A stretch of DNA of 64,000 nt from Sanguibacter hominis ATCC BAA-789 (GTDB lineage Bacteria; Actinomycetota; Actinomycetes; Actinomycetales; Cellulomonadaceae), in assembly GCF_012396185.1 (NCBI RefSeq), contig NZ_JAAXOW010000003.1:248001-312000 (forward strand), given 5' to 3'. Each line of letters opens with the position of its first letter. Positions within the stretch are counted from its first letter, which is position 1. Below the pieces are notes generated by a model that ran no database searches, was not told the DNA's origin, and saw only the letters and a list, made by a program, of their open reading frames with translations. The translations under genes and the position numbers were made by a program. Shown here piece after piece: positions 58,276 to 64,000 of the stretch.

Positions 58276-58946
58276 CCAGGCTGCTCCTCGTCGAGGATGA
58301 CCAGTCCCTGGTCCGGACCCTCGACCTGGCTCTGACCGCGCACGGCTTCGACGTGCGGGCGGCGGCTCAGGGTGAGCGGGCGCTCGTGCTCGCCACCACC
58401 TTCCAGCCTGCGGTCGCGATCGTCGATCTCGGCCTGCCCGACGTCGACGGGCTCGCCGTGGTGAGGCAGCTTCGCGCGTGGTCGGACCTGCCGGTGATCG
58501 TCCTGTCGGCACGCGACGCCCAGCGTGACAAGGTCGCGGCCCTTGACTCGGGCGCGGACGACTACGTGACCAAGCCCTTCGGGATGGACGAGCTCTTGGC
58601 GAGGCTGCGTGCGACGCTGCGTCGTGCCTCTGGCGGTGATCGCCTGCCGGTCTTCGAGTCAGGGCACCTGCGGATCGACCGCACCGCCCGACGCGTCGAG
58701 CGCGACGGCGACCGTGTCCATCTCACCCCGACAGAGTGGAGCCTGCTGGAAGTGCTCCTGTGCTCGGCCGGGCGCGTGGTGACCCAGCGTGACCTGCTCA
58801 GCGAGGTGTGGGGGCCGCAGTACGTCGACGAGGTCACCTACCTCCGCGTCTACGTCGCCCAGCTGCGCCGCAAGCTCGAGACGGACCCGGCCTCGCCCCG
58901 CCACCTGCGGACCGAGCCCGGAGTGGGGTATCGGTTCGAGCCGTAG
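58272..58946 (+). CDS. KdpE-like response regulator
   Basis: A 224-residue OmpR-type regulator: LLVEDD pocket, D52 in VAIVDLGLPDVDG, VTKPFGMDELLARLRATLRR, and a winged helix with LTPTEWSLLEVLLCSAGRVVTQRDLLSEVWG and YVAQLRRKLETDP, close to KdpE. No kdpFABC follows. The nearest likely target is trkH, 1.3 kb away and divergent from the kinase. Confidence 0.92.
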   Translation: MTRLLLVEDDQSLVRTLDLALTAHGFDVRAAAQGERALVLATTFQPAVAIVDLGLPDVDGLAVVRQLRAWSDLPVIVLSARDAQRDKVAALDSGADDYVTKPFGMDELLARLRATLRRASGGDRLPVFESGHLRIDRTARRVERDGDRVHLTPTEWSLLEVLLCSAGRVVTQRDLLSEVWGPQYVDEVTYLRVYVAQLRRKLETDPASPRHLRTEPGVGYRFEP

Positions 58947-59160
58947 CGGGCCCTGGCGCGCGGCGTGCCTTTGGAGCGGGGGCTCGGTGCTGCTGTCCTG
59001 GCGCCCCTTGGCGTCCACTCTCTGTTCATCCGGAGTTGGTTCGGGAATGCCTCGACACCTGTCAATATAGATCGACATCGATACAGGTGGGCGTTCATCG
59101 CGGCCGGCAACAACGTCGGGCGGGCGATCGCTGTCCGATCGCCACGTCCGGGAGGGCATC
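58947..59160 (+). promoter_or_regulatory. ars promoter region with palindromic operator
   Basis: A 214-bp gap with an AT-rich patch, unlike its surroundings. It holds ATCGA-CA-TCGAT (59071-59082), a perfect dyad, with the approximate arms TATAGAT/ATCGATA around it, and outer arms CACCTGT (59056-59062) and ACAGGTG (59083-59089). It lies about 75 bp before the ArsR-ArsC start, as an ArsR operator would. Confidence 0.6.
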
Positions 59161-60168
59161 ATGACCGCGTCACGCGAGGAGTGTCCGACGAGTCCGCCTG
59201 TGGCTCACAGCATGAGCCTGGATGCCGCGACCCAGGTCGCGGCCGTCCTGCGAGCGCTGGCCGAGCCGCTCCGCCTGCGGATGCTCTCATTCATCGCGAC
59301 CGAGCCCACCGGCGAGGCTTGCGTCTGCGACATCGCGACGGTCGCCGACGTCGCACAACCCACCGTCTCCCATCACCTCAAGGTGCTCAAGAGCGTCGGA
59401 GTCCTGGTCTCCGAGCGGCGCGGCACCTGGGTCTACTACCGGATCGCTCCCGACCTGCGGGGCGCGGTGAGCACTCTGCTCGATGCCTTTGCCCCGGCCG
59501 TGCTCGAGATCGCGCAGGCAACCCGCGGCAGCGACGGACTCAGCGATGTCGACGACGTGCTGGCACGTATCGCGGGCCAGCTGGCCGCCCGCTTCGGGAA
59601 CATCGACTCCGCCCTCGTCACGGCCACGGTCCGCGAGTCCTACACCGCGCTCGCGCGGAGCGCCGGGGTCCGGGCTCATCTCGTTGCGACGGCGGAACGC
59701 TTCGCCCGTCAACGCCTCGAGGACATCACCCGCACGAGCCAGCCGACCGTGAAGGTCCCACAGGTGCTGTTCGTCTGCGTCGCCAACGCGGGGCGCTCGC
59801 AGATCGCCGCGGAGCTCGCGCGCCAGTACGCCGGGGATGCCGTCATCGTGCGTTCAGCAGGATCGGCGCCCGCCAGCGACATCCACCCTGGCGTTCGTAC
59901 GGTGCTGGCCGCCATGGGGTCCAGCGGCGACGCCTATCCCAAGCCGCTCACCGATGACGCGGTGCGGGCGGCGGACGTCGTGGTCACCATGGGCTGCGGA
60001 GACACCTGCCCGGTGCTCCCCGGGATCCGCTACGAAGACTGGGTCGTCGGCGACCCGGCGTTCGCTTCGCACGACGGGGTCATGGCCATCACCGCCCAGA
60101 TCGACGCTCACGTGCGCACCCTGCTCAACTCCCTGCTCCCCGATCTCGAGCTCCCGGAACCCCGGTGA
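59161..60168 (+). CDS. ArsR repressor fused to a three-helix domain and arsenate reductase
   Basis: A 335-residue fusion. Residues 20-112 are an ArsR winged helix with metal-binding C54 and C56 in EACVCDI and recognition helix QPTVSHHLKVLKS. Residues 125-190 match the three-helix bundle found N-terminal to some actinobacterial arsenate reductases (VRESYTALARSAGVRAHL). Residues 200-325 are a low-molecular-weight phosphatase-like arsenate reductase with C206-x5-R212 in FVCVANAGRSQ, and C279/C283 in GCGDTCP. It probably senses As(III) and also reduces As(V), repressing its own operon. The second gene is a separate ArsC. Confidence 0.92.
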   Translation: MTASREECPTSPPVAHSMSLDAATQVAAVLRALAEPLRLRMLSFIATEPTGEACVCDIATVADVAQPTVSHHLKVLKSVGVLVSERRGTWVYYRIAPDLRGAVSTLLDAFAPAVLEIAQATRGSDGLSDVDDVLARIAGQLAARFGNIDSALVTATVRESYTALARSAGVRAHLVATAERFARQRLEDITRTSQPTVKVPQVLFVCVANAGRSQIAAELARQYAGDAVIVRSAGSAPASDIHPGVRTVLAAMGSSGDAYPKPLTDDAVRAADVVVTMGCGDTCPVLPGIRYEDWVVGDPAFASHDGVMAITAQIDAHVRTLLNSLLPDLELPEPR

Positions 60169-60196
60169 GCTCTCCTACCAGCACCAGGAGAAACCC

Positions 60197-60643
60197 ATGA
60201 ACCCCACCGCCGGACACGCCTCGGCCAAGCCTTCTGTCCTGTTCGTCTGCGTCCACAACGCGGGTCGCTCCCAGATGGCCGCTGGCTATCTGCACGCTCT
60301 GGGGGCGGGGCGGGTCGAGGTCCGCTCCGCGGGGTCGCAACCAGCCGACCAGATCAACCCGGTCGCGGTCGCGGCCATGGCCGAGGACGATGTCGACATC
60401 ACGTCCTTCACGCCCAAGGTCCTCACGACCGACGCGGTCAAGGCGTCCGACGTCGTGATCACGATGGGCTGTGGCGATGTCTGCCCGATCTTCCCCGGCA
60501 AGCGCTACGAGGACTGGAAGCTCGACGATCCTGCTGGCCAGGGCATCGACGCGGTCCGCCCCATCCGCGACGCCATCAAGGCTCGCGTGCGGGTGCTGCT
60601 GGACGAGCTCGGCATCGACCAGGTCGCGGAGACCCGTTCATGA
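60197..60643 (+). CDS. arsC: Arsenate reductase, LMW-PTP type
   Basis: A 148-residue reductase: P-loop C18 in LFVCVHNAGRSQMA, C92 and C96 in MGCGDVCPIFPGKRYEDW, and D111 in LDDPAG. The CGDxCP arrangement is the mycothiol/mycoredoxin-linked actinobacterial group. AGGAG lies 7 nt before the ATG. It is 28 bp downstream of the ArsR-ArsC gene and almost certainly co-transcribed. No arsB, acr3 or arsenic efflux gene follows. Confidence 0.94.
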   Translation: MNPTAGHASAKPSVLFVCVHNAGRSQMAAGYLHALGAGRVEVRSAGSQPADQINPVAVAAMAEDDVDITSFTPKVLTTDAVKASDVVITMGCGDVCPIFPGKRYEDWKLDDPAGQGIDAVRPIRDAIKARVRVLLDELGIDQVAETRS

Positions 60644-60775
60644 CGACGACGCCTTGCCGACGACCGGCAGGGCCAGGTCGCCCCCGGTAGCCAGCGTGTG
60701 GCGGCGTCGTCAACGGCTGGCCATGGCGGCGGGCTCGAAGCAGGGACGTCCACCGAGCACGACGTGGGCAGAACG

Positions 60776-60812
60776 ATGAAGGCCGAGCACCTGTGCGGTG
60801 CTCGGCCTTCAT
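60776..60812. terminator. Terminator shared by tRNA-Arg and the ars operon
   Basis: A perfect 16-bp stem (60776-60791 with 60797-60812) and 5-nt loop, just 5 nt from the 3' end of the leftward tRNA gene and about 130 nt after arsC. Confidence 0.8.
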
Positions 60813-60817
60813 TCGTG

Positions 60818-60893
60818 TGGTGCCCTCGACAGGATTCGAACCTACGACCTTCTGCTCCGGAGGCAGACGCTCTATCCACTGAGCTACGAGGGC
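60818..60893 (-). tRNA. tRNA-Arg(CCG)
   Basis: The leftward strand folds into a complete 76-nt tRNA: acceptor GCCCTCG/CGAGGGC, D arm GCTC-AGTGGATA-GAGC, anticodon arm TCTGC-CTCCGGA-GCAGA with anticodon CCG, T arm with GGTTCGAATCC, discriminator A73 and an encoded CCA. It reads CGG codons, which are frequent in this GC-rich DNA. Confidence 0.97.
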
Positions 60894-61002
60894 GGGACCA
60901 GGACTGACCTGGAACCTGTGCCGGTCGCAGACGCGTCCAGCACGAGCACCGAGACTACCACCGCGGCGCTCCCGGTGCGCACGCGCGCCGGGCCTGGGCC
61001 GG

Positions 61003-61659
61003 TCAGCCGCGCAGCGGGGAGAGGTACTCCTCGAGGTAGCCGTAGATTTCGTGGGCCGCGCGGTCCTCGTCGCCGTCGGCGATCGCCTCGACGAGCGCGT
61101 CGTGCGTGTGGTCGGGGTGGTCGGTCTCGACGTTCGCGCGGATCGAGTCGCCGATCGCGTCGATGAGGTTCTCGTAGAGGTCGAGCAGCAGCGGGTTGCG
61201 GGCGGCCGCGACGATCGCGCGGTGCAGCGCGAGGTCGGTCGTGACCATCGCGTCGATCTCGCGGGCGGCGAACGACTCTCCGCGGTGCTGGTTGAGCGTG
61301 CGCAGCGTCGCGACGTCGCGATCGGTGCGGCGCTGCGCGGCGAGACGGGCAGCCTCGACCTCGAGGCTGCGGCGCACCTCGAGGATGTGCTGCTGGTGGA
61401 CGTGGGCCATCTGCCGTCCGAGCGCGACGGTGAGCTCGGAGTCGGACAGGACGTAGGTGCCGGATCCCTGGCGGCGGGCGAGCAGCCCGGAGTGCACGAG
61501 CGACTGGACGGCCTCGCGGATGGTGTTGCGGCCGACGCCGAGCGTCGCAGCGAGGTCGGTCTCGGTGGGGATCCTGCTTCCGACGGGCCAGGTGCCGTTG
61601 ACGATCGCGTCCCGCAGGTGGGACACGGTCCGGTCGATCAACCCGGTGCGCGTAGACAT
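61003..61659 (-). CDS. FadR/GntR family transcriptional regulator (FCD domain)
   Basis: A 218-residue regulator: an N-terminal GntR winged helix (SRIPTETDLAATLGVGRNTIREAVQSLVHSGLL) and a C-terminal all-helical FCD domain with a His/Asp metal or ligand pocket (DLALHRAIVAAARNPLLLDLYENL; HDALVEAIADGDEDRAAHEI). FCD regulators respond to organic acids or sugars such as lactate or gluconate. GGAG lies 8 nt before the ATG. No catabolic gene is next to it, so the effector is unknown. Confidence 0.92.
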   Translation of the reverse strand: MSTRTGLIDRTVSHLRDAIVNGTWPVGSRIPTETDLAATLGVGRNTIREAVQSLVHSGLLARRQGSGTYVLSDSELTVALGRQMAHVHQQHILEVRRSLEVEAARLAAQRRTDRDVATLRTLNQHRGESFAAREIDAMVTTDLALHRAIVAAARNPLLLDLYENLIDAIGDSIRANVETDHPDHTHDALVEAIADGDEDRAAHEIYGYLEEYLSPLRG

Positions 61660-61814
61660 ACGAACAGCTCCGTTCTCAGGGTGCTTGCCCACAGTCAACA
61701 CCGCGGGCACCCGATCGGCCTAGCCGTCTCGCGACACCGCGGCTCAAGTCCGCCCCGCCGAGGCCGAAGTAGAGAGTGAGGGCAGCAGTCGTCCGACAGG
61801 GATGAGGTGGCGAG

Positions 61815-62489
61815 GTGGTCGTCGCACGAGGGCGTGAGATGTCGCGTGGCCTGGGCCGCGTGGCGCTGGCGCTCGTGGTGCTCGCGCTCGGCGTCTGGTT
61901 CGTCTTCGCGTGCGTCGCCGTGCGAGACGTGACTCACGCGCCGGAGGACGTCCAGCTCGGTGCTGAGGCCGCAGCGCCTGAGGTGACGGCTGCGGCTGAC
62001 ATGGACGCGCGGGCCAGCAGCAGCGCGGGCGACCGCGCGATGTCGGGGCTGGCGGACGCGGCTCCCGAGGCGGAGCCGAGCGGCGTCCCTCTCAGCGGTG
62101 AGAGCGCGCTCGAGGCCTCCCTTCCCGCGGACGTCCCAGGTTTCGGCACGGACGGGTTCTTCCCGGTGTCCGCGCCCGACGGCGTGCAGGCCTACCGGGC
62201 CGATTTCGTCCCCGTCGTCGCGACGGCGAAGGACGAGCCGGTGCACGTCGAGGTGTCGACGTGGCCCACGACGACGGCCGCGCTCAGCGCGGGCGACGAC
62301 GCGATGCGTTCCGTCGTCGACCAGGGCGGCAAGGTCCGCAAGGTGCCCCGCGGCCTGCCGGAGGACGCGCGCAGGGCGGACGTCGACGGTCGGGCCACGG
62401 TCGTGTGGACGAGGTTCACGACGACGTTCGTCGTCGTCGGCACCCCCGGTCAGGCTGCGTCGCTCGCCCGCGAGCTCGACCTCGGCTGA
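61815..62489 (+). CDS. Hypothetical single-pass or secreted protein
   Basis: A 224-residue protein with one N-terminal hydrophobic segment (VALALVVLALGVWFVFACVAV) and an extracytoplasmic Ala/Glu-rich linker, then a compact domain (GFFPVSAPDGVQAYRADFVP ... ATVVWTRFTTTFVVVGTPGQAASLARELDL). The family is not one I can name. GTG at 61815 and ATG at 61839 both have GAGG nearby; the second gives a more standard signal anchor. It is co-directional with argS, 30 bp upstream of it. Confidence 0.7.
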   Translation: MVVARGREMSRGLGRVALALVVLALGVWFVFACVAVRDVTHAPEDVQLGAEAAAPEVTAAADMDARASSSAGDRAMSGLADAAPEAEPSGVPLSGESALEASLPADVPGFGTDGFFPVSAPDGVQAYRADFVPVVATAKDEPVHVEVSTWPTTTAALSAGDDAMRSVVDQGGKVRKVPRGLPEDARRADVDGRATVVWTRFTTTFVVVGTPGQAASLARELDLG

Positions 62490-62519
62490 CGCCCTTCCCG
62501 CGCCGGTAAGATGGCCCGG

Positions 62520-64000
62520 TGACCCCTCTCGAGCTTTCTCACGCGATCAGTGCCGCCCTGGCAGCGGCCGTCTCCGACGGTGCGCTGGCCCTCCCTGTCG
62601 AGGACGTGCCGGAGTCCGTCCACGTCGAGCGTCCGCGTCAGCGCGAGCACGGCGACTGGGCGACGAACGTGGCGCTGCAGCTCGCCAAGAAGGCGGGCAT
62701 CGCGCCGCGTGCGCTCGCTGAGGACCTCGCGGCGCGTCTCGCGTCGACGCCGGGCGTCGCGAAGGTCGACGTCGCAGGCCCGGGCTTCCTGAACATCACG
62801 CTCGACGCTGCCGCTGCGGGTTCGCTCGCTCGCACGATCGTCGAGGCGGGTGCCGCCTACGGGCGCGGCGACGCGGAGGCGGGGCGCCGCATCAACCTCG
62901 AGTTCGTCTCGGCGAACCCGACGGGCCCGATCCACATCGGTGGCGTGCGCTGGGCTGCCGTCGGTGACTCGCTCGCGCGGGTCCTCGAGGCTGCGGGCGC
63001 CGAGGTGACGCGCGAGTACTACTTCAACGACCACGGCGCGCAGATCGACCGCTTCGCTCGGTCGCTGCTCGCTCGTGCCAAGGGCGAGGCTGCGCCTGAG
63101 GACGGGTACGGCGGCCAGTACATCGAGGACATCGCCACGGCAGTGATCGCAGACGCCGTCGCCGCCGGTGATCCCGACCCGCGCACGCTGCCCGACGACG
63201 AGGCGCAGGAGGTCTTCCGTGCCCGCGGCGTCGAGCGCATGTTCGGTGAGATCAAGGAGTCGCTGCACGGCTTCGGCGTGGACTTCGACGTGTACTTCCA
63301 CGAGGACGAGCTGCACGAGTCGGGTGCGGTCGACCGCGCGATCGAGCGGCTGCGCGCCGCCGGCCACATCTTCGAGGCCGACGGCGCGACGTGGCTGCGC
63401 ACGACGACCTTCGGCGACGACAAGGACCGCGTCGTCATCAAGTCGGACGGCGAGGCCGCCTACATCGCGGGTGACATCGCCTACTACCTCGACAAGCGTG
63501 AGCGAGGTTTCGACGACGCGATCCTCATGCTCGGTGCCGACCACCACGGGTACGTCTCCCGGATGATGGCCGTCTGCGCGGCGTTCGGCGACGAGCCGGG
63601 TCGCAACCTGCAGATCCTCATCGGCCAGCTCGTCAACCTGGTGCGCGACGGCGAGCCCGTGCGCATGTCGAAGCGCGCCGGCACGGTCGTCACGCTCGAG
63701 GACCTGGTCGACGCTGTCGGCGTCGACGCTGCGCGCTACTCGCTCGCGCGCTCGTCGAGCGACTCGACGATCGACCTCGACCTCGGCGTCCTCGCGAGCG
63801 CGACGAACGAGAACCCCGTCTACTACGTGCAGTACGCGCACGCGCGCACCGCGAACGTCGCGCGCAACGCGGCCGAGCACGGGGTGCGCCGCGAGGACGG
63901 GTTCGACCCGTCGCTCCTCACCCACGAGACCGAGGCGGCCCTGCTGGGCATGCTCACGGACTTCCCGCGCGTCGTCGCGCAGGCTGCGCAGCTGCGCGAG
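62520..64000 (+). CDS. argS: Arginyl-tRNA synthetase, C-terminus beyond window
   Basis: The first 493 residues of ArgS, which charges tRNA-Arg. The N-terminal Add-1 domain, the HIGH-like [10 protein letters not shown] in [11 protein letters not shown], the KMSKS-equivalent MSKRAGTVV, and the anticodon-binding region starting [13 protein letters not shown] are all visible. About 55 residues are missing at the window edge. TAAGAT (62508-62513) lies 6 nt before the GTG, a typical leaderless start. A tRNA-Arg gene lies 1.6 kb upstream. Confidence 0.97.

Overview
This window is GC-rich chromosomal DNA from an actinobacterium of the order Micrococcales. A Cellulomonas/Sanguibacter/Oerskovia-type lineage seems likely, but the species cannot be fixed from the sequence. 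The evidence is the mtrA-mtrB-lpqB block, the actinobacterial fused 2-oxoglutarate enzyme (kgd), SecA beside a Rv3235/LysM pair, a SigR/RsrA-type pair, ribosomal protein bL37, frequent GTG starts with ATGA/GTGA overlaps, and several start codons placed 6-8 nt behind a TAnnnT box (leaderless transcripts). adhE under a Rex-like operator suggests a facultative anaerobe.

Layout. 1-4.0 kb: surface-glycopolymer genes (family 2 glycosyltransferase, a cytidylyltransferase/SDR fusion, and a TagGH-type exporter). 4.0-7.7 kb: a secreted SpoIID/LytB-domain protein and ahcY. 7.7-15.6 kb: RDD and SpoIIM membrane proteins and a MoxR/DUF58/DUF4350/DUF4129 operon. 15.7-26 kb: mtrA-mtrB-lpqB, comF, hpf, a YcaQ-like glycosylase and secA. 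26-31.4 kb: Rv3235-like and LysM proteins, a duplicated-barrel protein, a BldC-like HTH protein, and a SAF/TadZ-like pair. 31.4-36.5 kb: hisN, rsgA-aroA, sigR-rsrA and bL37. 36.7-43.5 kb: a lone pilT, an SGNH hydrolase, an aldo/keto reductase and kgd. 43.8-50.2 kb: a two-component system beside an ABC exporter, then two CNNM/CBS proteins. 50.4-54.9 kb: a membrane-anchored M15 peptidase and adhE. 55-60.7 kb: an accessory-looking block with TrkH, a truncated KdpD-like kinase plus regulator, and an ArsR-ArsC fusion plus ArsC. 60.8-64 kb: tRNA-Arg(CCG), a FadR-type GntR regulator, a small membrane protein and argS, which is cut by the window end.

How the genes work together. Cell-envelope construction and sensing dominate: glycopolymer export, MtrAB-LpqB, the M15 peptidase, SpoIID and LysM. 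Redox and energy form a second theme: SigR/RsrA, Rex-adhE and kgd. The most unusual points are an RsrA-type anti-sigma factor without its zinc-binding cysteine pair downstream of a textbook SigR promoter, a three-part ArsR-ArsC fusion operon with no efflux pump, a KdpDE-like system beside a TrkH lacking its TrkA/KtrA partner, a TadZ-like protein whose P-loop lysines are both replaced, and a protein that looks like two tandem Sm-like barrels. I saw no phage, transposon or CRISPR array. Long perfect hairpins mark most operon ends.
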